In this document: piece after piece, positions 43,351 to 55,300 of the stretch
Position numbering within the stretch: position 1 is the stretch's first letter
How the letters are laid out: the number at the start of each line of letters is the position of its first letter
Origin: Aplectana chamaeleonis
Taxonomy: Eukaryota > Nematoda > Chromadorea > Rhabditida > Cosmocercidae
DNA: 64,000 bases
Direction: 5' to 3'
NCBI GenBank assembly: GCA_029168955.1
Contig: JAPDOI010001209.1
Span: 7,501 to 71,500 of the forward strand
Position numbers and translations under genes: made by a program
Notes under the pieces: model-generated
The model's input: the letters and a program-made list of their open reading frames with translations, nothing else
The model's database searches: none
Told to the model about the DNA's origin: nothing

Positions 43351-43705
43351 CAGTTTTGCCCGAGTATACTCCAGTTTCCTCCGAGTGGGGAGCTTTCACC
43401 GGATTCTCCGGGAATCCTTCAGAGAACGGAAAGCGGATCCAATATTAGTGATCACCGTCTCCAAGCAACGCCCCTGGAGGTAATCTGAGCCAGATCCGAA
43501 ACGATTTTTTCAAAAGATAACGACGCTTAGAGGCTGTAACTAGTTGGCCCATAACGTGGTGATACGAAAACCGAAAAAATAAGACTCCATATTCAAGCTC
43601 AACACGTCAAATAACTCTTCCAAGGAATTGGAAAGCCGAATCGTTCAAAGCTGCAAAATTCGTTACGTTAGAACCCTCTTCAGTAAGTACAAATTTTGAC
43701 TTTCA

Positions 43706-43923
43706 GGACCAAGATCCGCGGCAGAATGCGATTTCAGATCCGAAAAAAGTGCCACAATTGGCCAGGAAACATTGCTTGCCTTATTAATGATGAGGTATAC
43801 CTTTCGAGGTTACCCAGCAAAACTCCTGCTCAGATCTTTCTCTTAGAGCAACTGACATCTCCTCATCGTGAATCAACAATTAGGGCACTCTACAAAGATT
43901 TCGTTTGGCACTCCTCCCTATAA
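43706..43923 (+). CDS. Possible exon, unknown protein
   Basis: After a GACTTTCAG acceptor (ending 43705) a frame is open to TAA (43921): it reads RGRMRFQIRKKCHNWPGNIA then LPSKTPAQIFLLEQL and STIRALYKDFVWH. It looks protein-like but no family is recognised and no partner exon was found. A second frame from the same acceptor (DQDPRQNAISDPKKV) stops sooner. Confidence 0.22.
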
Positions 43924-44551
43924 AAAAATTTTATGAGACTTTTTTTCCAATTTTTCATTCAACAAAACGAACACATACTTACAGGGCAAAACGATTAAAA
44001 TAAGAAAAGCGAAAATACATTCAAACAAAAAAATTAAATGAAAATCAGCAATAAAAATTACAGAAGCCAACGAAAAATATGATACCAAAAATCTCGAAGC
44101 CAAAAACGAGGAAGAAAGAGCGATGACAAACAGGTACGAGCCAGAGAATCAATTCATCCCATCCTTCAACTTACTATAAGCCGAGAATAACCATTGTTAT
44201 CTAATCCGTTTTTTCAATTAAATTTCTATGGGACTAGCTTCTCAATGAACTACTGTAGAATTGTGCAACCACACAATGCGATTGGGTACAACAGGGGGGG
44301 GGGGTTGCGTAGAAATCTCGTCCCAAAAACGAAATTTTATGAATTAGGGGATGGGATTTTTCGACTTTTTCAGAGAATTTCGGTCACCGAAGGGGGAAGA
44401 CAGCCGAGGTCGATCGAAACGCCCTCCTGGACCCTGCACCAGTTTATTTTCGGCTCTAGAAGTGATATTGTGCTGGTGGATTACACAAAAAAATTGTTAA
44501 ACATCTCCAAGTAAAACCCGGCTCATCAACCCAGGGATGGATTACTTCAGA

Positions 44552-45004
44552 TTAAAGGCACAGCCCATCCTCGGAATCGTTTTCCAGTGCTCTTACGTGT
44601 CTTGGAGAGATTTTCGCTCTCACCACAATGATGTCTCCAGAATCGCCCAGAGCCCACTACGAACGGTGTTATGGCCCCTCAATATTGTGTATTTTAACAA
44701 CAAGAACCTAGTGGACGAGTTGTCTCGGACTTGTTTCTCTTGCCATTCGCAGCCATCGCACGAGGGCAAACTACATTATGAAGCTAAACCGTTATCAAAC
44801 GAAAGAACATAGAAATTTGTCAAAAATCATTGCACGTCTCGTACCTACTGAGACCGAAAACCGTGAAGCGGGCGGAGAGAATGGATCCCGATTTGGAGAC
44901 GGAGCGAATGTTTTCTCATTCTAGAATGCGACTTCGGCCTTGCTAAACACAGCGGCCGGACCACATAATCGGATTTTCCATTGAGCCTTGGACTGTGTCT
45001 TTAA
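44552..45004. mobile_element. TTAA-type MITE, divergent TIR
   Basis: TTAAAGGCACAGCCC at the left and GGACTGTGTCTTTAA at the right, both with TTAA. Ends match the 11041 element; interior different. Confidence 0.75.
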
Positions 45005-47190
45005 TGGCTAATCTGACCTACACACTCTCATTTTTGGTTGTTCTCCAGACGAAGACCAATATGCTAACTCTGACTTCGCAAAGTCAGAACTTTTTGTGGT
45101 AAGACGCGTTTCTACACCCGGACAAGTGAGAAAATCTCACGCAGTGAAACAGCGGAGGACTCGTGGGGAGCTCAGCTCCAAGCGGAGACTTTCCGAGTAG
45201 TTCTCACAAGAAAGTTGGATGAGGAACGACCAAAAAACTGATCTCAAAAATCAACAGCATCGGATACCATAAAAACAATCAATATCAAAAGAAAGGATTA
45301 TTTTCACTTTTTTACTTCCTCTTATATTTCAATCCCGTGGTATTCATTTTTCAACTTGCGAAAGACATTCTCTACCAACCTTGAACCTCAAAACTTCGCA
45401 TAGGCTTTTCGCAACCACGGAACCGCCCTGAATTCTATGGTGCTTCGAGTCACAAAACGTTTTTCAGTTCACGCAAAATGTTCACTCAAAAAAATGCTAT
45501 AACCCCGTCTCTCTTGATTCTCTCTTAATAACGGCAACGGATAAGGAACGACAGGACATTTGTTCACACAATTTCGGAAGTCGGAAGCTGAAAAACGGAA
45601 CAAGCGTTTCTTTTCGGGACGGGACTTCGAGAGCTATCAGGAATCGATCAACCATGGGAACTTTTGGGCCGGGATCATACTTCAAGCGATGCGCGATGTC
45701 TACCTTCATTATCGACCAAAAACCAATCTGCATTGTCGCTGTGGCAAACCGCGGAAAGTGTGTCTCCGAACGGAATCTCGAAGTACTTCCTATTCTCTCC
45801 ACGTTGGCGACGCCTTTCGTCACGAAGAAATAGAGAAGCACGAACTACCGGATATCGAGATTTCGCTCATCTCTGCTTCAAACCCTCATTCCGCAACAGC
45901 CTGCCACAACTTCTACCCCTGTCTAGAAACACACAGTCCAATACGCTGAACAGAAAACCTTCAGAAGTCCGAAATCAGAAGCCATAGCCTCCATTAACCC
46001 GCACTTTACTGTCTACATCTTCGACGAACCGCTTTCGTATGGGGCAAGGATAAAGTTCCACGATGATTTTGAACAGCTCTGACGTCAACAAGACTTTCAC
46101 CCATTGCTTCCAAGCAAAGAACGGAGTACTTTTGTTACACTACCGGATGCCTGAGCCATTGCAATGTATCCCGCTTCTCACAATATTCTTCCGATTCAAG
46201 AGGGTCGTACCCAGGATGAAATGAGACCAGCAGTGTATCCAACTAATTTTAGCTGTAAGCTCGACGCTCAATTGGAAAAGTGTGCAGAACATAAGTCTGA
46301 CCAGAACACCAAATTTCCATAGTGCTCAATATCTCTCCCGATTTAGTGGGGCGCGACTTCATGTGTTGAAACGGTGTAGCAAGTTAATGATCTTTCGAAG
46401 CCAATAGAACTGGCAACTCCAGCCAACTAGCAGCTTGAATTAGGACTTCATTTGTACTCGGATGACAAATTTTTTCCATTCAAAACTGATTCGACTAAAG
46501 ACACTTCTCAACCAACCAAATCATGGTTGTGAATTCGCACATTCCCGGCCTGTTCTGCATCCCTAGATCAGCTCCTTCACAACCTAAACACCTTTTGAAG
46601 ACTTTAGTCGCTTCTACTAGTACAAGAAGTGAGCCTGCATTCATGAGGAAACAATATAGATCTGCGATTTCAACAAAACCACATCGATCTGTGTTTCCAA
46701 CTCAAGAGGATTCTGTTATTTTTCTTGCCCGTCAGACTGTCTACTCGCTTAGTAACGCGCTCCAGTTGTGAAATAGCTTGGGACGCTCAAGAGAAAAGCC
46801 CTCAGTGGCATTATAACCTAATTGTGCGACCTCAGAACCATGTCACGTCACCTTGGTTGTATAAATCTGCTGCATAAGTGACTTATCCATTGACCTCTGG
46901 GGCATTTCTAAACAGCTGAGTTTCAAGCATCCCTAAACTTAGTAAGCTGCCAATTACGTATCAGGAGCCTGCGAGTGGAAGAGAACTTTTTTTTTGAATT
47001 CGAACTTTTTTTGCGCCCGTATGTTTTTTTTCCTACATAGTGGAATACTACCGGCGGTGATGCTCGTTCCTCCACGTGGTGACGCTGGAAACTTTTTGTA
47101 CCACATCACGATGTCGTCCATGGATTTCACCAGAGCTCGGCCGTCGGATTTTGATTGAGCCGCCAAGTAGACGATGAAACAATCAAAACT
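45005..47190. other. No gene recognised
   Basis: A stretch at 45500-45990 is stop-poor in three frames and gives overlapping ORFs (107-129 codons), none with a recognisable domain. Unique at the scale of this window. Confidence 0.35.
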
Positions 47191-47193
47191 CAT

Positions 47194-47785
47194 GACACGG
47201 GCATCAATGAAGCGGACTGCTTCAAGTATATCACCTCAACTACCACCTTGACAGGCGATGTGTCAGCGGAAGCTCAAGTACGCGTGAAGGCCGCTTGGAT
47301 CAAATGAAGAGCAACTACGGGCGTGATCCAGGATGATCCCACTCCGTCTCGAATCAAAAATTTACAAGGTTTTAGTGCGACCAATCGTGCTCCACCTTAA
47401 AGAATGCTGGCCGACTGCTAAAGCTGTCGAACAGTCCCTGCACATCATGGAGTTGATAATGCTCCCATGGTCATTGGGTATCACTCTGGGGGACCTGGTC
47501 ACGCACGATACTGTTCGTGCCACCTTCGGCGTTGCACCAATACCTGGCAAGGCGAAGATGGCGTTAACATGTTCTACTAAAAAGATGTTATATCCGCGGC
47601 AGAAACTGCACTCAGCGTGGAGGAGGCCGGTGTTAGGCCACGAGGTAGACCTAGAATGCGCTGGCTCGATCGCGTAAAAATCGTTAGGGATGAAGTACGC
47701 CTCACTCTGAAGACGCAGCTAACAGAAATAAATGAAGATGAAGAAGAAGTGGAACTCTACCGAGCCGGATCCCACAACAGATCTC
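47194..47785 (+). pseudogene. LINE (RTE-like) C-terminal fragment
   Basis: The end of a non-LTR retrotransposon polyprotein, after the reverse transcriptase palm. Read across frameshifts it gives EADCFKYITSTTTLTGDVSA, VRVKAAWIK then a stop, PLRLESKIYKVLVRPIVLH, ECWPTAKAVEQSLHIMELI, and RPRGRPRMRWLDRVKI. These match the conserved 3' region of nematode RTE-like LINEs (FKYLG, IYRTVVRPVALYG, ECWP, GRPRxRWxD). No RT active site or endonuclease nearby: a 5'-truncated, dead copy. Confidence 0.85.
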
Positions 47786-48134
47786 GAATTGATTTTATAC
47801 GCTCGGAGCAAATCCTTATTTTTTTCATGAGTATCCTCTATTATCCTCTATTATATCTAGAACTTACGCCAAAGAACAGGCTGTCATTTGATTTCAACAT
47901 GTTCGGAAAAACACATTTTCCTATCGCTGTGGAGGCGAGGATCTTGAACAGACTCCCCCGCTGGAAGGAGGACACCTTCACGTGCCTACAGGGTGTTCCA
48001 GAATTATTGGCGCGCGAATTAGCTTCTACTTCATTGAAGTTTTTCATGCTCAATTCTTTGCTGATGTGTTTTTTCGGCTTATGTGGGTCTCAACTCTGCG
48101 CTTTCGTCACTATGCTGCTAATACCGATTTCTAG
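47786..48134. other. No clear gene
   Basis: The frame continuing from the LINE stays open to 48309 and includes a hydrophobic run (48045-48130), but continuity with the LINE makes it suspect. Confidence 0.3.
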
Positions 48135-48404
48135 GACAGGACAGCTAAGGCTAGTCCAAAGCCCGAAGCTACCAAGCAACGCAGAATTCTCGACCCACCA
48201 CGAGACGCATCGCCAGTTTGCTCAAAACTATCCAAAATACAACCAGCCGTTTTTATCAGCTACAAGAGTGTTTGTGCCCAACTCAACCGTAACCTCCAAC
48301 GATCGATGAGACGGATGGCTAAAGATCGTAATTTTCAGTTCACAACCATGCGGAAAACTCGTCAGGAAGAACAGCCTCTGCTTATACAATTTGAAGCACG
48401 ATAA
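48135..48404 (+). CDS. Possible terminal exon, unknown basic protein
   Basis: After a GATTTCTAG acceptor the frame is open for 89 codons to TAA, with ILDPPRDASPVCSKLSKIQP and RSMRRMAKDRNFQFTTMRKT followed by RQEEQPLLIQFEAR. It is basic and intracellular-looking, with no family recognised. A second frame is also open for 180 bp here, so chance cannot be excluded. Confidence 0.22.
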   Translation, partial: DRTAKASPKPEATKQRRILDPPRDASPVCSKLSKIQPAVFISYKSVCAQLNRNLQRSMRRMAKDRNFQFTTMRKTRQEEQPLLIQFEAR

Positions 48405-50245
48405 CCTGCTCTTCGGTCACAATAAGCTAATTGGAACCGAAAACTCAGGTACCTCCTGTCAAGCGTCACGCCATGGTCTTTCCTGATGGGAAAGCCTTCG
48501 ATGTGAACCAATAAAGAATTCCCGGAGAGGATTGGGTTGCAACTAGAAGCACTGAGGAGGCTCATGGCAATAAAAATTGCTCGAATGCCAGCTAATACGA
48601 CGTCTGGGATGGTTTTGGCAGGCAACATTTGCGTGGCTGAGATCAGCCGCTCGTCTCGGATTCTGGCGTGGAAACCACAAAAGATGTTTACACAAAATCA
48701 ATGCAGGAGAATATTTAGAGATGGCTAGTAAACCTCTCAATTCGGCAGCACACCCCGGTACTCCACACCAGACCGTGCGTAAGCACAAAAGGTAAAATCC
48801 GTTGGAGAGTGGTGTCAAAGCGAGCTTTTTAGCGTCTAAACGCAAACGAACAAAGACCGTTCTACTTGCCGGACCTGCATCTCCTAGACTTTTGATGTGG
48901 TCCTCGATCAAGCGTGAGGTCTATAAATCCCAACACGCAAGATTGGCCTAATGGAAGGATGTACTCAAGAATGCATCGAGTGAGATAGGTGACCATCTCC
49001 GTGACGGAAAAATCGCCTTCCTAAGGCGAATTCGAGCCCCGCTATTCGATCGGATGGCAAATATTTTCATACCTGGCCACTGTTATTTATACAGTAACAG
49101 TTGTTACGGATGTTATTCTTCAAATCTACTGTGGTGGTCGAAAGACTCCAATGTTTGCGCGCCAATAATTATGGAACACCCTGTAAGAAATGGTCTGTGG
49201 GTGCCGAATTGAGGTCAACTCGCTCAACTATGGCTCAACTAACTCGTTTCCTGAAAAGGTAGACGTATCTACCACCGTTTCGCCCCGGTAGCCATTACAT
49301 TTACAGCCTACTGTAGGATTTGGCTATCCTTTAATTCTGCACTAACCTTAAAAAATACGGTGACTTCCTATGAAGGGCAAGGTGAGCGACCATTTTCACA
49401 AAACGATAAGTACGAAAACAAGCAGTGCGGAGTAGTGCTGAACAATACTCGAGAGAGAGACAATGTAACATAGGGGCGGGAACATTATGAGAAAAGTGAT
49501 GGTGTACTGTGGAAACTTGTGCGTTGAGGCAAGTTGAGAAATCGCAAAGCACCAATGAATGATCACCCTCATTTATGATTAGCTAATATTCTGCGATGCG
49601 AGATGGAGGAAATCGATCCACCAGAGGGAAGTCAAGGGTTTCAGAGGTTGGCCGTGAAACGCACGCTAATGTACTGAGTGCTGCGTGTGAGGGAAGATTA
49701 CTCAACTTGGCGTCCCTACAGACCATGCCAACTCCGATGAGTTTGCTATTGAGATCTCGTCGCCGCAACCATCTTTGAAGTATCCAGCGCGAACTTGCTA
49801 CCCATCATGTTAGGGACTCCCTAGAGTCAATGACGAAAGCTTCACGCGGTTATGATTGAACAATGGGCAAAAGTGGGAAATGATAACTACAAAAAAAGCT
49901 GGAGTCCCAAGGTAGTTCAAAACTAGAAAGGTAACCCAAGATGGGCATGCCCCCTAATTTCGGGAATGAGGGCTGCCCCTAAATTTTGGAATAGCGGGCT
50001 GCATCCTGATTCATAGACTGAGGACTTCTTGCTAGTCCCAAGTGCAGCTTACCCCTAACGGAAAGAGGGCCGCTCGGCAGTTGAGGATAACCAATTCCAA
50101 AAAGGCGGCATACCCGCTTTGAAAGATTGGAAAGACAGCCCTTAGGCCCCAGTATGAATCAGAACCCCAAGTCCCACAACGGATCCAGCTGACGCTACCA
50201 GAATTCTTTCTTCCCCGAATTTCAAATTGGGGATTCTAATTTTAG
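48405..50245. other. No gene recognised
   Basis: Contains a tRNA-like pair of boxes, GGCCTAATGGAAGG (about 48943) and AATTCGAGCCCCGC (about 49027), that do not fold as a tRNA. Short ORFs lack domains. Confidence 0.35.
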
Positions 50246-50249
50246 GCTG

Positions 50250-50660
50250 AGTTTTCCCGCGTGCTCAATTCATTGAGGTTTCGTGCAGTCAGTATTCTGA
50301 ATATTCGACTTATCTGGAGTTTTCAGCTACTCATGTCTTCTAAACCTATAATGTGTGGCAATCTTCTTGATTCATCCATTGTACAGCAAATTCAAGGTGA
50401 ATTCAATTACTGATTTTTCAAACATTCAGTTCATTGGATAATTCCAAATGAGCTTCGTTTTCCCGCATGTTCGATTCATCGAGGGTTCGTACATTTGGTA
50501 TTCAGAATATTCGACTTATCGGGGAATTTCAACTACTCATGTCTTCTAAATCTATAATGTTAGGCAATCTTCGTGACTCATCTATTGTATTGTGAATTCG
50601 AGGTGAATTCAATTACTTATTTTCCGAGCATTCTGTTCATTGGATGGTTCTAACTGAAGA
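50250..50660 (+). repeat. 206-bp tandem duplication, third partial copy downstream
   Basis: GTTTTCCCGC at 50251 and 50457 starts two units sharing TATTCGACTTATC, CTACTCATGTCTTCTAAA and GGCAATCTTC. A partial third copy is at 50853-50985. Confidence 0.85.
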
Positions 50661-51043
50661 AATCCTTGAGTACTCTATCCAGATCGAGGTTTCTAGGATT
50701 CTATCTTCTCCAAACTCTAGGTTGGGAATTCTATCTGTAAGGTTTTTGAACGTTTAGACCATCGGATATACAGGTTATTCTGCTTTTCAGAAACGGTAGT
50801 CATTTCACAATGTAAGACCCTCGCGTTTTGCGAGTATTCACGGGAGCATCACTTTCCCGTATGTTCGACGGGGTTACGTAAATTAGGTTCCTAGAATAAT
50901 CGACTTCTCGGGGAATTTCAACTACTCATGTCTTCTAAATCTATAACGTTAGGCAATCTTCGTGATTCATCTAATGTGCGGTTTCGGGCATGAAAACCAC
51001 GTATAATAATTGGCTATCTGAATATGAAAACGCATTTAAATTT

Positions 51044-51425
51044 TCATTGATGCAGCTTCAATCCGAACAGTGTTACATAGGCTGGGGGAGCCTGTTTTCC
51101 TGCCCTGAGGTCAAATAGGACCCACATCTGCTCGCATTTGTTGGGACGAAGACGAAGTCCGTAGTCTGCGGCATACTTCAAAACGAGGTTCACAATCCTT
51201 TGCAGTTTCGCGTTCTTTTCAGCGAATAACACGATGTCTTCGGCGTACTCCAGGTCGACAAGGGAGCGTCCTGATGGTGTTAGGATCACATCCGCAGGAA
51301 ACTTCTGCAACTCTACGCATGATGTCACCAACGGCGAAGTTGAATAGAAAAGGTCCTGCTACAGCTCCTCGCCTTATACCTAGCTTCTCCTCCAAAGCTG
51401 ACGTAAATCCGACACGCGCCTGACG
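51044..51425 (-). pseudogene. LINE reverse transcriptase fragment
   Basis: A reverse transcriptase palm piece of an RTE-like LINE. On the minus strand it reads LEEKLGIRRGAVAGPFLFNF and VGDIMRR, a frameshift, then ADVILTPSGRSLVDLEYAED, IVLFAEKNAKLQRIVNLVLK and YGLRLRPNKCEQMW. The active-site motif, normally YADD, is YAED, so one catalytic aspartate is lost. Its 5' side ends directly at the edge of the 42-bp array (51421), which cut it. Confidence 0.88.
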
Positions 51426-51827
51426 CCATGGAAAGTGTACGGCACCCATGTAAAAGTGCGCCGGGCGCCATAGAAAGTGTACGGGACCCATGTAAAAGTG
51501 CGCCGTACGCCATGGAAAGTGTACGGGACTCATGTAAAAGTGCGCCGGACGCCATGGAAAGTGTACGGGACCCATGTAAAAGTGCGCCGGACGCCATAGA
51601 AAGTGTACGGGACCCATGTAAAAGTGCGCCGGACGCCATGGAAAGTGTACGGGACCCATGTAAAAGTGCGCCGGACGCCATGGAAAGTGTACGGGACCCA
51701 TGTAAAAGTGCGCCGGACGCCATAGAAAGTGTACGGGACCCATGTAAATGTGCGCCGGACGCCATGGAAAGTGTACGGGACCCATGTAAAAGTGCGCCGG
51801 GAGCCATGGAAAGTGTACGGGACCCAC
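51421..51827 (+). repeat. 42-bp minisatellite, array 4a (10 copies)
   Basis: Units of GTGCGCCGGACGCCATGGAA AGTGTACGGGACCCATGTAA AA. Mostly the CCATGG variant. Confidence 0.97.
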
Positions 51828-52310
51828 TCAGGAAGTCGGGGGGTTCTATTCGGCCACGATTGGCTTTCGACTCGACTACGATGAGTTTGGACGACGAACG
51901 AGCCACAATGCTCATGATTGAACACGTTGCCCCCACGATCCTAAGCGAGGGGAGCTACCTCACTGTCGACCGTGGCTAGGGTGATGTCCCTGTCGCGGAC
52001 TGCTGTGGGGGTGATCCCCTACTGCGGTCGGTGACTTGGACCGTATCCTTGTTAGGGGGAGATCCGCTCCCATCTAAGGTGTGGGAGCCCGCCCCCAGCG
52101 CCACGTGCTCCTTTCGAATAAGCCACGTGCTGCTGCGTGGGAAACGGGGGTTGGGAACGGTTTTGCCTCGCTGCGCAACGTGGTGCTATCGAACAGGACA
52201 CGTGCTCCTCGGTGCAACACGTGCTGCTGCAAAAGTTCCTTTCAACTCGACTAGGTACCCGAATAGAAAGCCTATCTTGGCCGAAAAGGACCCCCGACTC
52301 TCTGAGCATG
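51828..52310. mobile_element. Foldback element inside the 42-bp array
   Basis: Arms about 50 bp: GAAGTCGGGGGGTTC, TTCGGCCACGATTGGCTTTC (51830-51875) against CCTATCTTGGCCGAAAAGGA and CCCCCGACTCTCTGAG (52270-52305). The middle holds four CACGTG hexamers (about 52102-52222). Confidence 0.75.
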
Positions 52311-55300
52311 TAAAAGTGCGCCGGACGCCATAGAAAGCGTACGGGACCCATGTAAAAGTGCGCCGGACGCCATGGAAAGTGTACGGGATCCATGTCCTTT
52401 TTGTAAGGATTAAAAACCCATGTAAAAGTGCGCCTGACGCCATAGAAAGCGTACGGGACCCATGTAAAAGTGCGCCGGACGCCATAGAAAGTGTACGGGA
52501 CCCATGTAAACGTGCGCCGGACGCCATAGAAAGCGTACGGGACCAATGTAAAAGTGCGCCGGACGCCATAGAAAGTGTACGGGACCCATGTAAACGTGCG
52601 CCGGACGCCATAGAAAGCGTACGGGACCAATGTAAAAGTGCGCCGGACGCCATAGAAAGTGTACGGGACCCATGTAAAAGTGCGCCTGACGCCATAGAAA
52701 GTGTACGGGACCCATGTAAACGTGCGCCGGACGCCATAGAAAACGTACGGGACCAATGTAAAAGTGCGCCGGACGCCATAGAAAGTGTACGGGACCCATG
52801 TAAAAGTGCGCCGGACGCCTTGGAAAGTGTACGGGACCCATGTAAAAGTGCGCCGGACGCCATAGAAAGTGTACGGGACCCATGTAAACGTGCGCCGGAC
52901 GCCATAGAAAGTGTACGGGACCCATGTAAACGTGCGCCGGACGCCATAGAAAGTATACGGGACCCATGTAAAAGTGCGCCGGACGCCATAGAAAGTGTAC
53001 GGGACCCATGTAAACGTGCGCCGGACGCCATAGAAAGCGTACGGGACCAATGTAAAAGTGCGCCGGACGCCATAGAAAGTGTACGGGACCCATGTAAACG
53101 TGCGCCGGACGCCATAGAAAGTGTACGGGACCAATGTAAAAGTGCGCCGGACGCCATAGAAAGTGTACGGGACCCATGTAAACGTGCGCCGGACGCCATA
53201 GAAAGCGTACGGGACCAATGTAAAAGTGCGCCGGACGTCATAGAAAGTGTACGGGACCCATGTAAACGTGCGCCGGACGCCATAGAAAGCGTACGGGACC
53301 AATGTAAAAGTGCGCCGGACGCCATAGAAAGTGTACGGGACCCATGTAAAAGTGCGCCGGACGCTTCGGAAAGTGTACGGGACCCATGTAAAAGTGCGCC
53401 GGACGCCATAGAAAGTGTACCGGACCCATGTAAACGTGCGCCGGACGCCATAGAAAGCGTACGGGACCAATGCAAAAGTGCGCCGGACGCCATAGAAAGT
53501 GTACGGGACCCATGTAAAAGTGCGCCGGACGCCTTGGAAAGTGTACGGGACCCATGTAAAAGTGCGCCGGACGCCTTGGAAAGTGTACGGGACCCATGTA
53601 AAAGTGCGCCGTACGCCTGGAAAGTGTACGGGACCCATGTAAAAGTGCGCCGGACGCCATAGAAAGTGTACCGGACCCATGTAAACGTGCGCCGGACGCC
53701 CATAGAAAGCGTACGGGACCAATGTAAAAGTGCGCCGGACGCCATAGAAAGTGTACGGGACCCATGTAAAAGTGCGCCGGACGCCTTGGAAAGTGTACGG
53801 GACCCATGTAAAAGTGCGCCGGACGCCATAGAAAGTGTGCGGGACCCACGTAAAAAAGTGCGCCGGACGCCATAGAAAAAGTACGGGACCCATGTAAAAG
53901 TGCGCCGGACGCCATGGAAAGTGTACGGGACCCATGTCCTTTGTAAGGATTAAAGACCCATGTAAACGTGCGCCTGACGCCATAGAAAGCGTACGGGACA
54001 CATGTAAAAGTGCGCCGGACGCCATAGAAAGTGTACCGGACCCATGTAAACGTGCGCCGGACGCCATAGAAAGCGTACGGGACCAATGTAAAGTGCGCCG
54101 GACGCCGAAAGTGTACGGGACCCATGTAAAAGTGCGCCGGACGCCATAGAAAGTGTACGGGACCCATGTAAACGTGCGCCGGACGCCATAGAAAGTGTAC
54201 GGGACCCATGTAAACGTGCGCCGGACGCCATAGAAAGTGTACGGGACCCATGTAAAAGTGCGCCGGAGGCCATAGAAAGTGTACGGGACCCATGTAAACG
54301 TGCGCCGCACGCCATAGAAAGCGTACGGAACCAATGTAAAAGTGCGCCGGACGCCATAGAAAGTGTACGGGACCCATGTAAACGTGCGCCGGACGCCATA
54401 GAAAGTGTACGGGACCCATGTAAAAGTGCGCCGGACGCCATAGAAAGTGTACGGGACCCATGTAAACGTGCGCCGGACGCCATAGAAAGCGTACGGGACC
54501 AATGTAAAAGTGCGCCGGACGTCATAGAAAGTGTACGGGACCCATGTAAACGTGCGCCGGCCGCCATAGAAAGCGTACGGGACCAATGTAAAAGTGCGCC
54601 GGGCGCCATAGAAAGTGTACGGGACCCATGTAAAAGTGCGCCGGACGCTTCGGAAAGTGTACGGGACCCATGTAAAGTGCGCCGGACGCCATAGAAAGGG
54701 TACCGGCCCGAGGTAAACGGGCGCCGAACGCCATAGAAAGCGTACGGGACCAATGTAAAAGTGCGCCGGACGCCATAGAAAGTGTACGGGACCCATGTAA
54801 AAGTGCGCCGGACGCCTTGGAAAGTGTACGGGACCCATGTAAAAGTGCGCCGGACGCCTTGGAAAGTGTACGGGACCCATGTAAAAGTGCGCCGGACGCC
54901 ATAGAAAGTGTACGGGACCCATGTAAAAGTGCGCCGGACGCCATAGAAAGTGTACCGGACCCATGTAAACGTGCGCCGGACGCCATAGAAAGCGTACGGG
55001 ACCAATGTAAAAGTGCGCCGGACGCCATAGAAAGTGTACGGGACCCATGTAAAAGTGCGCCGGACGCCTTGGAAAGTGTACGGGACCCATGTAAAAGTGC
55101 GCCGGACGCCATAGAAAGTGTACGGGACCCACGTAAAAGTGCGCCGGACGCCATAGAAAGTGTACGGGACCCATGTAAACGTGCGCCGGACGCCATAGAA
55201 AGCGTACGGGACCAATGTAAAAGTGCGCCGGACGCCATAGAAAGTGTACGGGACCCATGTAAACGTGCGCCGGACGCCATAGAAAGCGTACGGGACCAAT

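Noticed and set aside
45497..45987. Three overlapping ORFs of 107-129 codons
   Set aside because: A stop-poor stretch open in several frames at once, with no domain signal in any of them.
48935..49045. tRNA gene suggested by GGCCTAATGGA and TTCGAGCCCC
   Set aside because: Spacing is about 85 bp and the acceptor and anticodon arms do not pair.
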